A stretch of 64,000 nt of DNA from Sphingorhabdus sp. SMR4y (GCF_002218195.1 NZ_CP022336.1:2785001-2849000); one strand, 5' to 3'. Shown: positions 42,170-52,121, counted from the stretch's first letter. The notes: generated by a model from the sequence alone, not told the origin. Program-made: numbers and translations.

Positions 42170-43729
42170 TCAGAGATTGACGTAAAGCCAGAGCGACCCT
42201 GCGCCCGCTGCACCCGCAATCACCGCCGTCAACATATAGCGCCAGAATCCGCCGCCTTCGTCTTTTTTACGCTTCTCCCAGATCAACTCGACATCGGCCA
42301 CAGGCGGTGGCGGTGGCGCACCTCCCTGACGGGGGAGCTGGGCATCTAGGCGGCGAACAATATCCGGAAGCATCATCAGCGTGTCGACATCCGCATTGAT
42401 CCGGTCGGCGATCGCGGCCTCCGGTCCCAGTTCGCCGCGGATCCATTCCTTTACATAGGGGCCGCTGGCATCCCACATGTTGATCGTTGGATTAAGGTCG
42501 GTGGCGATTCCCTCAACCATGACCATTGTCTTTTGCAGCAGCAGCAAATGCGGCTGGGTTTCCATGTCGAAGTCGCGTGTTATCGCGAAAAGGCCGTCGA
42601 GCATGTCGCCGACCGACAATTCGCTGACCGGTTTGCCGCGCATCGGTTCGCCGACCGCGCGCAAGGCTGTGGCGAAATCTTCCATGCTGTGATGATCGGG
42701 AACATATTGCGCTTCAAAATGGATTTCCGCGACGCGTTTGTAATTGCCGGTGGTCAGACCGTAGAGAATCTCCGCCAGCCAGAACCGCGCCTTCCTGTTG
42801 ATTCTCCCCATGATGCCGAAGTCGATAGCGACAATCGTGCCATCCGCTTTCACAAACAGGTTGCCCTGATGCATGTCAGCATGGAAATAGCCGGCCTCGA
42901 TGGCCTGTTTCAGGAATGTGTGGACGAGCCGGCTGGCGATTGCGTCGAGATCATGTCCCGCTGCTACCAGAGCGTCACGGTTCGAGATTTTTATCCCGTC
43001 GACCCAGTCGAGCGTCAGCACCCGTCCGGATGTCCGGTCCCAGTCGATGGCCGGAATCTCATATTCATCCACCTGCGCCATATGTTCGGCGAGTTCAGAC
43101 GCGCTGGCGGCTTCTCGGCGCAGATCCAGCTCGCGCATGGTCCAGCGCCGGAAATTGGCAATGACCAGTTGCGGACGCAGACGCTTGGCTTCGCCGCCCA
43201 AAGCCTCGAGATGCGCCGCAGCCCATTCGTAGGTTTCGATGTCTTGGGAGAATTTCTTGATTATACCGGGGCGAAGCACCTTGACCGCTACATCCTTGCC
43301 GTCCAGCGTCGTCGCGCGATGCACCTGGGCGATTGAGGCTGCGCCCACCGGATCGGGATCGATATGGCTGTACAGTTCATCCAGCGACTTGCCGAGACTG
43401 AGCTCGATCTCGTCGCGGATCAGATCAAAAGGGACCGGTGGCAGGCTGTCCTGCAGATGAAGCAGATCGCTAGCGGCCGATTCACCTATTATATCCGGGC
43501 GGGTGGCCAGCGTCTGGCCAAGCTTGATCGCAGCCGGGCCAATGGCCTGTAACGCCGCGGAATAGTTTGGTTCTTTCGGCTGGAATGTGCCGATACGGGC
43601 GATACGAAACAGACGCCGAACCTGAGGCGGGGTTGCCTTGTGCTTTTCGAGATCGCGCAGCGCCCCGTGTTTTGCGAGCGCGCGGCCCCATTTGAGCAGG
43701 CGGAATATATGGGTGCGGGAACTGGTCAT
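42170..43729 (-). CDS. ubiB: UbiB-family atypical kinase
   Basis: 519 residues. Lys-Leu-Gly-Gln-Thr-Leu-Ala-Thr-Arg-Pro-Asp is the KxGQ motif, Ala-Ala-Ser-Ile-Ala-Gln-Val-His the Ala-rich loop, Val-Ala-Val-Lys-Val the nucleotide Lys, Ala-Asp-Met-His-Gln-Gly-Asn the catalytic loop and Ile-Asp-Phe-Gly the metal site. Two C-terminal hydrophobic segments anchor it. It is needed for ubiquinone synthesis, acting with the UbiE methyltransferase whose gene ends 13 bases upstream. An N-terminal extension to 43780 is unlikely. Confidence 0.95.
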   Translation of the reverse strand: MTSSRTHIFRLLKWGRALAKHGALRDLEKHKATPPQVRRLFRIARIGTFQPKEPNYSAALQAIGPAAIKLGQTLATRPDIIGESAASDLLHLQDSLPPVPFDLIRDEIELSLGKSLDELYSHIDPDPVGAASIAQVHRATTLDGKDVAVKVLRPGIIKKFSQDIETYEWAAAHLEALGGEAKRLRPQLVIANFRRWTMRELDLRREAASASELAEHMAQVDEYEIPAIDWDRTSGRVLTLDWVDGIKISNRDALVAAGHDLDAIASRLVHTFLKQAIEAGYFHADMHQGNLFVKADGTIVAIDFGIMGRINRKARFWLAEILYGLTTGNYKRVAEIHFEAQYVPDHHSMEDFATALRAVGEPMRGKPVSELSVGDMLDGLFAITRDFDMETQPHLLLLQKTMVMVEGIATDLNPTINMWDASGPYVKEWIRGELGPEAAIADRINADVDTLMMLPDIVRRLDAQLPRQGGAPPPPPVADVELIWEKRKKDEGGGFWRYMLTAVIAGAAGAGSLWLYVNL

Positions 43730-43742
43730 CGTTGCTGCGCGC

Positions 43743-44483
43743 TCAGACTTTCCAGCCGCTGTGAATGGCGACCAGCCCACCCATCAGCGGCTCGACGTTG
43801 GTCTGGCTGAATCCGGCGGCTTTAATCATGTCGCGGAATTCTTCCATTGGCGGGAATTTCGCGATCGATTCGGCAAGATAGCGATAGCTGGCTTCGTCAT
43901 TCGCCAAAAGCTTGCCGACTTTCGGCAGGATATGGTGGGAGTAGCTATTATAGACTTTATCAAAGCCCGGCCATTTGGTCTGCGAAAATTCCATACAATA
44001 GAAGCGTCCGCCATATTTCAGGACACGATGGGCTTCGGCCAGCGCTTTATCGATATGGGTGACGTTGCGGATGCCGAAGACTATCGTATAGGCATCGAAA
44101 TGGGCGTCGGGAAAGTTCAACTGCTCGGCATTCTGCTGGCTCCAGACCAGTCGCGTCTCATCTTTCTCTAGCGCCCGGTCCACGCCCTCAGCCAGCATTT
44201 CCGCGTTGATGTCGGCAACCGTGATGTCGGCACCGCTGTCAACCATGCGAAAAGCTATGTCGCCGGTTCCGCCGGCCATATCGAGGATGGTTTCTCCAGC
44301 ACGCGGCTTGACGCGGCGTACGAAACGGTCTTTCCACAAGCGGTGGGTGCCGGCGCTCATGGCGTCGTTCATCACATCATATTTCGAGGCGACGCTGGAA
44401 AAGACAGCGCCAACCTTGCCGGTCTTCTCGCTCTCGTCGACCTCTTCATAGCCGAAGGAGACGGTTTTGCTTTCGATGGCCAT
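43743..44483 (-). CDS. ubiE: Ubiquinone/menaquinone C-methyltransferase
   Basis: 246 residues: Tyr-Asp-Val-Met-Asn-Asp-Ala-Met-Ser, SAM motif Asp-Met-Ala-Gly-Gly-Thr-Gly-Asp-Ile-Ala, Ile-Val-Phe-Gly-Ile-Arg-Asn-Val and Met-Glu-Phe-Ser. It methylates the benzoquinol ring in ubiquinone synthesis. It starts the ubiE-ubiB operon and is divergent from mutM, 105 bases away. Confidence 0.96.
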   Translation of the reverse strand: MAIESKTVSFGYEEVDESEKTGKVGAVFSSVASKYDVMNDAMSAGTHRLWKDRFVRRVKPRAGETILDMAGGTGDIAFRMVDSGADITVADINAEMLAEGVDRALEKDETRLVWSQQNAEQLNFPDAHFDAYTIVFGIRNVTHIDKALAEAHRVLKYGGRFYCMEFSQTKWPGFDKVYNSYSHHILPKVGKLLANDEASYRYLAESIAKFPPMEEFRDMIKAAGFSQTNVEPLMGGLVAIHSGWKV

Positions 44484-44588
44484 TTTTTGTCCGTGCTGAT
44501 TTTTCTATGAAATCCCGAGTAGACGAGCCTTGGCAGCACTGCAATCACTCTATAGCTGCCCTTTGGACCGTAACAGATAAGGACTGAC

Positions 44589-45401
44589 ATGCCCGAGTTA
44601 CCTGAAGTGGAGACGACCGTCGCAGGTTTGCGGCCGGTGCTCGAAGGTCAGCGCCTGTCCAGGGTCGAGCCGCGCCGCGCCGATCTGCGCTGGCCGATCC
44701 CGGTTGATTTGCGACAAAGGATGACCGGTGCCGTGGTGACTTCGCTCGGCCGACGGGCGAAATATGGTCTGATCGAAACGGATCGCGGTGACATAATGAT
44801 CTTTCATCTCGGCATGTCGGGTCGCTGGCGGATCGATCCGGAAGAAATTGAGAAACATGATCATCTGTTGATGGAAACCGATTCGGGTCACCGGTTGACG
44901 CTCAATGATCCGCGCCGATTCGGGTCACTGGATATTGTGCGTAGAGAGGAACTTGCCAGTTATAGGCCTTTCACAATGATGGGACCGGAACCGTTGAGCG
45001 AAGAATTTACCGGTGCGCATCTGAAGGCTGCAACCAAGGATCGCAAAGCGCCGATCAAGCAACTCTTGCTGGACCAGCGGACGGTCGCGGGACTCGGGAA
45101 TATTTATGTCTGTGAAGCCCTGCACATGGCAGGCATCTCTCCGGCCCGAAAAGGGGGCGCGATATCGAAACCGCGCTATGATCGGCTGGTTGCCGCGATA
45201 AAGCAGGTCCTGATCGCCGCCATTGCGGCCGGGGGTTCTTCTCTGCGCGATTTCGTGCAACCGGACGGAGAACTGGGATATTTTGCCAAGGACTGGCGGG
45301 TCTATGGCCGCGAAGGCGACGCCTGTGAATGCGGTGCTGTGGTGCGGCGACGAGTCGACAGCGGGCGGTCGACCTTTTATTGTCCGCAATGTCAGAAATA
45401 A
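44589..45401 (+). CDS. mutM: Formamidopyrimidine-DNA glycosylase
   Basis: 270 residues. The N-terminal Pro-Glu-Leu-Pro-Glu-Val-Glu-Thr gives the catalytic Pro2 and Glu3, Gly-Arg-Arg-Ala-Lys-Tyr the phosphate-binding Lys, and Cys-Glu-Cys ... Cys-Pro-Gln-Cys the zinc finger (C-x2-C-x16-C-x2-C spacing). It removes 8-oxoguanine and ring-opened purines. AAGGA lies 5-6 bases before the ATG. It is followed by rpsT, as in other alphaproteobacteria. Confidence 0.97.
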   Translation: MPELPEVETTVAGLRPVLEGQRLSRVEPRRADLRWPIPVDLRQRMTGAVVTSLGRRAKYGLIETDRGDIMIFHLGMSGRWRIDPEEIEKHDHLLMETDSGHRLTLNDPRRFGSLDIVRREELASYRPFTMMGPEPLSEEFTGAHLKAATKDRKAPIKQLLLDQRTVAGLGNIYVCEALHMAGISPARKGGAISKPRYDRLVAAIKQVLIAAIAAGGSSLRDFVQPDGELGYFAKDWRVYGREGDACECGAVVRRRVDSGRSTFYCPQCQK

Positions 45402-45417
45402 GCCGTTCACTAAGCTA

Positions 45418-45446
45418 TTGACGAGAATCGGCTGTCACGCTATTGG
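45418..45446 (+). promoter_or_regulatory. Candidate rpsT promoter
   Basis: TTGACG at 45418-45423 and TATTGG at 45441-45446 are separated by 17 bases, fitting a sigma-70 -35/-10 pair though the -10 is weak. It lies between mutM and rpsT, about 70 bases before the rpsT ATG. Confidence 0.4.
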
Positions 45447-45513
45447 CCGCGCTCTTGAGCCGGAAGCTATCCGATTGGTACCGGCATTTAATTTCAGATT
45501 TTGAGGGTTTTTC

Positions 45514-45774
45514 ATGGCTAATACGCCGCAAGCAAAAAAACGTATCCGTCGCAACACGCGCCGCACCGCGATCAACAAGAATCGCCTGAGCCAGATCCGT
45601 ACCAAGATCAAAGCCGTTGACGCTGCTGTTGAAGCCGGTGACAAGGACGTCGCAGCTGCAGCTCTCAAAGCTGTGCAGCCAGAGCTGGCACGCGGTGTTT
45701 CCAAAGGCCTGTATCACAAGAATACGGCTTCGCGGAAATTCAGCCGTCTGACAAAACGGGTTGCGGCGCTCTAA
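45514..45774 (+). CDS. rpsT: 30S ribosomal protein S20
   Basis: 86 residues, very basic, beginning [12 protein letters not shown] and ending Leu-Thr-Lys-Arg-Val-Ala-Ala-Leu, with the Lys-Gly-Leu-Tyr-His-Lys-Asn-Thr-Ala motif of S20. GAGGG precedes the ATG. A terminator hairpin follows. Confidence 0.98.
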   Translation: MANTPQAKKRIRRNTRRTAINKNRLSQIRTKIKAVDAAVEAGDKDVAAAALKAVQPELARGVSKGLYHKNTASRKFSRLTKRVAAL

Positions 45775-45799
45775 GCAACTCAAACAGTTTACACAGAAT

Positions 45800-45829
45800 A
45801 ACCCGCCCGATTGTGGCGGGTTTTCTTTT
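45800..45829 (+). terminator. Rho-independent terminator after rpsT
   Basis: AACCCGCC (45800-45807) and GGCGGGTT (45815-45822) form an 8-bp GC-rich stem with a 7-base loop, followed by TTCTTTT. It begins 26 bases after the rpsT stop. Confidence 0.9.
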
Positions 45830-46028
45830 GGGCGATCGCGCCGCTTCAAATAGCGAAAAATCGGGCCTTTGATATTGCGACCGTCTGATGCTCCCGTTTT
45901 TTCCTTGTGCTGTTGATCCGAAACGGTTCAAGTCGGGAAAGGGCGTCAATCTGTCGCTGTTCAAAGCCGGTTCAGCCCGGCTTCTCTATCTTGCTCGCCA
46001 TGCTGGTGGGTAATTTGAAGGAAGAAAC

Positions 46029-46685
46029 ATGACTAATTTCACGAAACACGTCTTCGATCGTAGGAGCCTGTCTCTGTTGGCGCCGGTAGCACTTCTGTCG
46101 CTGGCGGCTTGCGCAACGCCGTTTCGTGCGGATGTCCAGCGGTTTGTCGCACTTCCGGACACGACTGGCCAGAGCTTCGCTGTGGTGGCCGCCGATCCCG
46201 ATCTGTCGGGTGGCCTGGAATTTGGTCAATATGCGATGCTGGTCGAACAGAAAATGCTCGAACTTGGATATCAGCGCAGCGACGATCCGGCTGCGGCTGA
46301 GCTGATTGTCAGCATGGACTATGAAATCGACAAAGGGCGCGAAAAAGTTGTTGCCGACGTTGATCCTTTTTATCCTTCAGCCCGTTTCGGCGGATATTAC
46401 AGACGTCCCGGCTATCGCTATGGTTTCCACGACCCGTTTCTCTATGGTGGATATGGCTTCTCAGGTTATAATGGAGTCCGCAGCTTTACCGTCTACACCA
46501 CCGAGCTGGATATGAAGATTGACCGGGCTGCCGATGGCGAGCGTTTGTTCGAAGGCAAGGCCGAAGCGCTGTCGCGGTCGAAAAACCTGACCTATCTTGT
46601 GCCCAATCTAGTCGAGGCGATGTTCACCAATTTCCCCGGCAATAGCGGTGAGCGTGTCCGGATTTCGATAGCGCCCGAGAAATAG
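46029..46685 (+). CDS. DUF4136-type lipoprotein
   Basis: 218 residues. The signal ends Leu-Ala-Ala-Cys near residue 28. Phe-Val-Ala-Leu-Pro, Leu-Glu-Leu-Gly-Tyr-Gln-Arg and Ala-Glu-Leu-Ile-Val-Ser-Met-Asp-Tyr-Glu fit DUF4136, with a Tyr/Gly-rich insertion in the middle (Gly-Gly-Tyr-Tyr-Arg-Arg-Pro-Gly-Tyr). The last part Val-Glu-Ala-Met-Phe-Thr-Asn-Phe-Pro-Gly is typical. Role unknown; an outer-membrane lipoprotein is likely. It converges with dnaA. Confidence 0.85.
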   Translation: MTNFTKHVFDRRSLSLLAPVALLSLAACATPFRADVQRFVALPDTTGQSFAVVAADPDLSGGLEFGQYAMLVEQKMLELGYQRSDDPAAAELIVSMDYEIDKGREKVVADVDPFYPSARFGGYYRRPGYRYGFHDPFLYGGYGFSGYNGVRSFTVYTTELDMKIDRAADGERLFEGKAEALSRSKNLTYLVPNLVEAMFTNFPGNSGERVRISIAPEK

Positions 46686-46716
46686 CAGGCCGGTTGCTCT
46701 CCGGTTTGAAGGCTAT

Positions 46717-48153
46717 TCAGCTTTCAAGCTGGCGCAGCAGCATCCGGACGTCATTGTCCATTTCGCTGTCTTCTCCGCGCAGATGTTCAACCAGTTTGAC
46801 GGCGTGAATGACGGTGCTGTGATCGCGACCGCCAAATTTCCGTCCGATTTCCGGATAGCTGCGAGGGGTCATTACCTTTGCCAAATACATTGCGACCTGG
46901 CGTGGCCGGGCTACAGCCCGAGCGCGGCGTTTCGATGACATTTCATTGCGGTCGAGCCGGTAATATTCACAGACCGTGCGCTGGATCTCGTCGATCGTGA
47001 TCCGGCGGCGGCACGCGCTCAATATATCAGACAATTGCTCTTCGGCCAGCTCGCGGGTGATCTCGCGTCCGGTGAGCTGCGCGTAAGCGAGCAGCTTGTT
47101 GAGGCCGCCTTCCAGTTCGCGCAGATTGCGGCTGATCGTGCGGGCAAGAAAATCCACGACGTCTTCGGACACATTTTGATGTGGCATGGAGGCCAGGCGA
47201 TGTTTCAGAATATCGCGGCGCAGTTCGAGGCCGGCAGACTGGATATCGGCGACGAGGCCCATGGACAGGCGCGACAGCAAACGCTGATCGACGCCATCGA
47301 GCGCCTGCGGCGGACGGTCTGCTGCGACAACAACCCGTTTGCCCTGACTGATGAGCGAATCGACCGTGTGGAGAAATTCCTCCTGGGTTGAATTTTTGCC
47401 GACGATGAACTGGATGTCATCGATCATCAGCAGGTCCGCTTCGCGTAGCGATGCCTTGAATTCCATGCCCTCGTTACGGCGCATCGCTGATACAAACTCG
47501 ATCATGAACCGTTCGGCGGACATATAGATAATCGTCGAAGACGGAAATTCTTCGCGAAAGGCGTGGCCGATGGCGTGCATCAGATGGGTCTTGCCCTGAC
47601 CAGTGGAGGACTGGAGATAGAGCGGGCTGAATAACGGCTTTTCGGCAGCTGCCGTGCGCTGCGCGGCATTGAGCGCCAGCACATTCGAGTGACCGGCAAT
47701 AAACTGGTCGAACGTCATTCTCGGATCGAGGTCCAGCCGGAACTTGCTTTCCGGAACCGCTGGCCTGCTGGCTTTTGCGGCTGTGCCGTTGATCTGTGAA
47801 ATCTTGGCAATTTTCGCAGATCCCGACTGGGCTTGAAAAACCAGCTCGGTGACGGCCGTGTGATGAGCTTTCCATGCCAGCAACAAACGTTCGGCATAAC
47901 GGTCGCGGACCCAGGTAGCGGCGAATTCCGAAGGCAGCTCGAGATGCAATGATCCGCTGTCTGAGTCAAACAAAGCGAGGGTGATCGGCTTGATCCACTG
48001 ACCAAAAATCTGTGCGCCCAGATCACGGCGCAAGCCGGTACAGATCTTGCGCCAGATAGCTTCGAGATCATCAGAAATGACAGTATTCTCCCCGACAACA
48101 GCGTCTACTGACGGTCCGCTAGCACGGCTTTGTAGATTTTTACTCACGAACAT
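46717..48153 (-). CDS. dnaA: Chromosomal replication initiator DnaA
   Basis: 478 residues. Domain I is near the start (Ile-Trp-Arg-Lys-Ile-Cys), the AAA+ P-loop reads Ser-Thr-Gly-Gln-Gly-Lys-Thr-His, Walker B Leu-Leu-Met-Ile-Asp-Asp-Ile-Gln-Phe, and the C-terminal signature Gly-Gly-Arg-Asp-His-Ser-Thr-Val-Ile-His-Ala-Val. It binds DnaA boxes to open the origin. The start at 48153 (ATG) is likely; a GTG two codons later has GGGGGA at better spacing. A consensus DnaA box lies about 330 bases upstream. Confidence 0.97.
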   Translation of the reverse strand: MFVSKNLQSRASGPSVDAVVGENTVISDDLEAIWRKICTGLRRDLGAQIFGQWIKPITLALFDSDSGSLHLELPSEFAATWVRDRYAERLLLAWKAHHTAVTELVFQAQSGSAKIAKISQINGTAAKASRPAVPESKFRLDLDPRMTFDQFIAGHSNVLALNAAQRTAAAEKPLFSPLYLQSSTGQGKTHLMHAIGHAFREEFPSSTIIYMSAERFMIEFVSAMRRNEGMEFKASLREADLLMIDDIQFIVGKNSTQEEFLHTVDSLISQGKRVVVAADRPPQALDGVDQRLLSRLSMGLVADIQSAGLELRRDILKHRLASMPHQNVSEDVVDFLARTISRNLRELEGGLNKLLAYAQLTGREITRELAEEQLSDILSACRRRITIDEIQRTVCEYYRLDRNEMSSKRRARAVARPRQVAMYLAKVMTPRSYPEIGRKFGGRDHSTVIHAVKLVEHLRGEDSEMDNDVRMLLRQLES

Positions 48154-48684
48154 CCCCCGACAACTTCCCCGTTTGGCGCGATCACAACGCCGCAATTTGA
48201 TCGTAGATCCTGATCTCTGCAGCCTTCAACACCCCCAGCCATGGGAATCGGTCAGGCACAAATATGCGTTGCTGAAAACACGTTTTCAACGATGATCTCT
48301 ATTTTCAAATTGGGCTTCGTAATGGCAGTTTCAGCCACAAGCCGAGCCTCCTTAGTAAGCGCCTCTTCATGAGTCGATCAAGGGCGCTGCTGTAAAAAAA
48401 ATGAAATATATCGATTGACAGCGACAAGCCGTGGATTTTTCTAAATATCTTTTTAAGTCACTGAAATATCAGAAAATAATTCTGTGGATAAGGATGTATA
48501 AGTCGCGAATCGCGGAGTTTGCTTGGGTTCTGGTTAATAGCGAAGTGATCATGGCAAATTGCCATCGAAAACCGGTCGCCGAACATCTTATCCGCTGCGG
48601 TATGCAATTAGGCTTGCCAAAGGGCTCGGGATTTGGCAATGGCGCTCGCCTGACCTCGACGATGCTGAAAAGCATCCCGTCATG
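48154..48684. other. 531-bp gap upstream of dnaA, no gene seen
   Basis: No convincing coding frame is present. The part 48390-48490 is clearly A/T-rich compared with the rest of the window and carries one perfect DnaA box. The remainder up to the tRNA shows no strong signal. It may hold the dnaA promoter and an autoregulatory site, but an origin cannot be claimed from one box. Confidence 0.4.
48483..48491 (-). promoter_or_regulatory. DnaA box
   Basis: TGTGGATAA is the exact complement of the consensus TTATCCACA. It sits in the A/T-rich segment about 330 bases upstream of dnaA. It may let DnaA control its own gene. Confidence 0.55.
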
Positions 48685-48760
<76 letters not shown>

Positions 48761-48804
48761 TCATCCCGACCAGGATCGGAGATGGTGTGATCACACGGCC
48801 CCCT

Positions 48805-49479
48805 TCAGCCAAAATTTGAGATTGCGAAAACGCAGGCCAGCGACAGAACGATTGCAACAGCCATCGGCAAGGGGCGCGTGTGGTTCCGTGGTATCGTATT
48901 GCCGGGAAAATCCGTGCGGAACCGACGACCCGTAATCATCGGTCCGACAAGATTTGCTTTCAGGACAAAATGATAGAGCGCGACCGCTGTGACATGGAGT
49001 GCGATCAGTACCGCCAGCAGATTGAAGTTCAGTTCGTGGATTTCGGCTAGCTGCCTGCCGGTATCGAAAGACACCAGCACGGCCAGTGGCCCGGATTCAA
49101 GTCCGTCGACATCGACCGAGAATAATCCGGTTGCAACCTGTGTCGCCAGCGCCAGCAGCAGGGCAAAGACACCGAGCACAGCCAAGGGACTGTGGCCAAA
49201 GCTTGCGCGATATTCCCCGGACCGCAACTGCCGGATATAGGATTTTATCGATCCGAGACCACGCACCATCGGAACAAAGCGCGCGGTCCATGTTCCGACT
49301 AGCCCCCATATCAATCGAAACAGGACCAGTCCGGTCATGGTCAGGCCAAGGCGCCTGTGCCAGTCCATATAGCCCTCTTCAGCGGTCCACCAGAGCAGGG
49401 GGACCAGAATCACCAACAGCCAGTGCACCAGACGGACGGCGCTGTCCCAGACCAAGATGCGCGGCGTATCCACGGTCAT
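48805..49479 (-). CDS. Cytochrome b561-type membrane protein
   Basis: 224 residues with four to five hydrophobic segments. His in Arg-Leu-Val-His-Trp, Asp-Trp-His-Arg-Arg-Leu-Gly, His in Glu-Ile-His-Glu-Leu and Ala-Leu-His-Val-Thr-Ala are the usual heme ligands of the cyt b561/Ni-hydrogenase b-type family. It probably passes electrons between the quinone pool and the c-type cytochrome encoded 6 bases upstream in the same operon. Confidence 0.88.
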   Translation of the reverse strand: MTVDTPRILVWDSAVRLVHWLLVILVPLLWWTAEEGYMDWHRRLGLTMTGLVLFRLIWGLVGTWTARFVPMVRGLGSIKSYIRQLRSGEYRASFGHSPLAVLGVFALLLALATQVATGLFSVDVDGLESGPLAVLVSFDTGRQLAEIHELNFNLLAVLIALHVTAVALYHFVLKANLVGPMITGRRFRTDFPGNTIPRNHTRPLPMAVAIVLSLACVFAISNFG

Positions 49480-49485
49480 CGCGAA

Positions 49486-50001
49486 CTAGTCGTCCAGTCT
49501 ATATTTGTCATGGCAGGCTTTGCACGTGCCGCCCGTGGTTTGGAAAGCGGCGGCAATTGCCGTGACATCACCGCTCTGTGCAACGGTCTCCAGCTTGGCG
49601 GCTGCGTCCTGCATCGCTGTCACCTTGTCATTGAAATCCGCTTTATCTTCCCAGATGATCGGGAGCGCTTCGGTTTCTACGCCAGATTCGGGTCCGGTTC
49701 CTTCCGGAAACCAGTCAACCATGTTGGCTGTCTCTTTCGGAACGGCCGCTGCGGCGGTCTGGATCTGCACCAGATCAGGGCTGCTTGCCTTTAATTGGTC
49801 GCTTATAGCTTTGAAAGCCTTGCCTATTTTCTTGAGTTGCGCCTGGCGCGTTTCAATCTGTTCCTTCACCGTAAGGCCGTTGGCAAGCTCGACGTCTCCT
49901 GAGTCGGAAGCTGGGCCTGTGTCGCCATTCTGGGCGCAGGCTGATAGGAGCGCCAGCCCGGCAATGGCCGGGAGCATCATGTGTGGTTTGCTGCGTTTCA
50001 T
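49486..50001 (-). CDS. Class II cytochrome c (cytochrome c' type), lipoprotein
   Basis: 171 residues. A lipoprotein signal ends Leu-Leu-Ser-Ala-Cys, then a helical bundle with the C-terminal heme site Cys-Lys-Ala-Cys-His and the Gly-Gly-Thr before it, as in class II cytochromes. Heme would be pentacoordinate, so electron transfer or NO/O2 binding is possible. GGAGAACGAG lies before the ATG at 49999-50001. It precedes the b561 gene by 6 bases, a pairing known from diheme electron-transfer operons. Confidence 0.85.
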   Translation of the reverse strand: MKRSKPHMMLPAIAGLALLSACAQNGDTGPASDSGDVELANGLTVKEQIETRQAQLKKIGKAFKAISDQLKASSPDLVQIQTAAAAVPKETANMVDWFPEGTGPESGVETEALPIIWEDKADFNDKVTAMQDAAAKLETVAQSGDVTAIAAAFQTTGGTCKACHDKYRLDD

Positions 50002-50127
50002 CTCGTTCTCCATAGGCTTGTGAAACCAAAGAATAACGGAGTTCGGTGCAAATACAATCGGTTCTGCTTTTTACGTGCCAGCACCACATCCTTTGGGCCT
50101 ATCAAATCGATTGATGGCACGGGAAAA

Positions 50128-50715
50128 TCAGCTTTCTGACAGCGTTTCTTCCAGCAAGGCAGCGGCTTTGGCACCGTCCCAATCCATGGCCCCGATGACC
50201 CGCCACACTTCCCTGCCTTGCGCGTCATAGAGAACAGTGGTCGGCATCACTCCAGTACCAAAACCGAAACTCAGGCCGTTTTCGGGATCGATATAGGGTT
50301 CCAGCTCCTCAAAATTTCTATCCTCGAAAAACGGAGCCACTTTTTCCTCGCCCTGTATATCCTGAGACACGACCAGTAGCTTCAACCGGTCCTTTTCGCG
50401 GGCTGCCAAATTGTCCAGCATCGGCATCTCCACGATACATGGGCCGCACCAGGTTGCCCAGATGTTGACCAACAATGGTTTTCCGACGAAATCGCTCAAT
50501 TGGACTGTGCGGCCATCGGGTGCCTGAAATGGCGCGTCGATCATCGGCGTCCCGCGTTGAGAAATATCCAGCTTGCCAACCATCGCCTTGCCATTTCCTC
50601 CGGCTTCGCCCTCTTCCTTGGCATTGGTGTCAGCAAATTCTTGCCCCGATCCGCTCGAGTCTCTATCGCAGGCCGCTAAGTTCAACACCAAGAGCATGAG
50701 CAGGACGGTTCGCAT
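50128..50715 (-). CDS. TlpA-family thioredoxin lipoprotein
   Basis: 195 residues. The start begins a signal with Leu-Asn-Leu-Ala-Ala-Cys as lipobox, then an acidic linker and a thioredoxin fold with the active site Trp-Cys-Gly-Pro-Cys and the cis-Pro in Met-Pro-Thr-Thr. It would be a periplasmic reductase for cytochrome c maturation or cuproprotein assembly. The start is uncertain (50715 or 50745) and lies near the divergent argH start, so promoters must overlap. It lies about 120 bases before the cytochrome c'/b561 genes on the same strand. Confidence 0.85.
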   Translation of the reverse strand: MRTVLLMLLVLNLAACDRDSSGSGQEFADTNAKEEGEAGGNGKAMVGKLDISQRGTPMIDAPFQAPDGRTVQLSDFVGKPLLVNIWATWCGPCIVEMPMLDNLAAREKDRLKLLVVSQDIQGEEKVAPFFEDRNFEELEPYIDPENGLSFGFGTGVMPTTVLYDAQGREVWRVIGAMDWDGAKAAALLEETLSES

Positions 50716-50743
50716 CACAAAAGGCACAAAAAATTCCAATATC

Positions 50744-52120
50744 ATGTGGGGCGGCAGGTTTGCCGATGGCCCTTCTTCAATCATGCGCGAGATAAACGCG
50801 TCGATACCGTTCGACAAGAAATTATGGCGCCATGATATCCGCGCAAGCCTGGCGCATGTTGCCATGCTGGCGGAACAGGGAATCGTCGAAGCCGAAGACG
50901 CAACGCAAATCATCAACGGCCTGAATCAGATTGCCCAGGAATATGAGGCCGACGGCATCGCCGAAAACCTTGATCTTGAAGATATTCATATGCACGTAGA
51001 AGCGCGCCTGTCTGAGATCATCGGTCCGGTAGCGGGTCGACTGCATACCGCGCGCTCGCGCAATGACCAGGTCGCCACCGATTTCCGGCTTTGGGTACGC
51101 GAGGCCATGGATATGGTCGATGATGCTCTGGGGAGTCTGCAAAAGGCTCTTGTTGATCGGGCAGAAGAACATGCGGACACGATCATGCCCGGCTTCACCC
51201 ATTTGCAATCGGCCCAACCGGTGAGTCTCGGGCACCATATGATGGCCTATTACGAGATGATCAGTCGTGACCGTTCGCGGTTCAGCGATGCGCGCAAGCG
51301 GATGAACGAATCCCCGCTTGGTGCAGCCGCTCTGGCCGGCACAGGCTTTCCGATCAATCGGGAGAATACGGCATCGTTGCTGGGCTTTGACGAGCCCACC
51401 CGAAACAGCCTCGATTCGGTGTCCGACCGGGATTTTGCCCTCGATTATCTGATGGCGGCGACCCAGTGCAGCCTGCATCTGTCGCGGCTCGCGGAAGAGT
51501 TTGTGATCTGGGCAAGCCAGCCTTTCGGGTTTGTCAAACTCCCTGACAGCTTTTCCACTGGCTCCTCGATCATGCCGCAGAAACGCAATCCCGATGCCGC
51601 TGAACTGGTGCGTGGCCATTGTGGGCGGATCGCCGGTGCGATGAACGCATTGGTGATTACCATGAAGGGCCTGCCGCTTGCTTATTCAAAAGATATGCAG
51701 GACGACAAGCCGCCCGTGTTCGAAGCGCATGACCTGCTCGGCCTGTCGATCGCCGCGATGACGGGAATGGTCGCCGAAGTGGAATTTAGCGGTAGCCGGA
51801 TGCGCGCTCTGGCGGAGACGGGTTTTTCGACCGCGACGGATTTCGCCGACTGGCTGGTCCGCGAGGCCAAGCTGCCGTTCCGTGAAGCGCATCATGTCAC
51901 TGGTGCCGTGGTTTCTCTGGCGGAAGAGCACGGCTGCGGTCTGGCTGATCTGACGCTCGAGCAATTTCAGGCCATAGACGGCCGGATTCATGCCGACGTA
52001 TTCAATGTATTGAGCGTCGATGCCTCTGTCGCCAGCCGATCCAGCTATGGCGGGACCGCGCCGGATCAAGTAAGGGCGCAGGTTGCAAGGGCCAGGACAG
52101 CATTGGGCCGGGAGAAGTGA
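50744..52120 (+). CDS. argH: Argininosuccinate lyase
   Basis: 458 residues: Trp-Gly-Gly-Arg-Phe at the start, Thr-His-Leu-Gln-Ser-Ala-Gln-Pro for the catalytic His, and [12 protein letters not shown] for the flexible catalytic Ser loop. Last step of arginine synthesis. The Met-Trp-Gly-Gly start is chosen on conservation; an ATG at 50696 would add a weakly supported extension. Two genes later comes lysA, with an LptM-like gene between as in many proteobacteria. Confidence 0.95.
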   Translation: MWGGRFADGPSSIMREINASIPFDKKLWRHDIRASLAHVAMLAEQGIVEAEDATQIINGLNQIAQEYEADGIAENLDLEDIHMHVEARLSEIIGPVAGRLHTARSRNDQVATDFRLWVREAMDMVDDALGSLQKALVDRAEEHADTIMPGFTHLQSAQPVSLGHHMMAYYEMISRDRSRFSDARKRMNESPLGAAALAGTGFPINRENTASLLGFDEPTRNSLDSVSDRDFALDYLMAATQCSLHLSRLAEEFVIWASQPFGFVKLPDSFSTGSSIMPQKRNPDAAELVRGHCGRIAGAMNALVITMKGLPLAYSKDMQDDKPPVFEAHDLLGLSIAAMTGMVAEVEFSGSRMRALAETGFSTATDFADWLVREAKLPFREAHHVTGAVVSLAEEHGCGLADLTLEQFQAIDGRIHADVFNVLSVDASVASRSSYGGTAPDQVRAQVARARTALGREK

Positions 52121-52121
52121 G

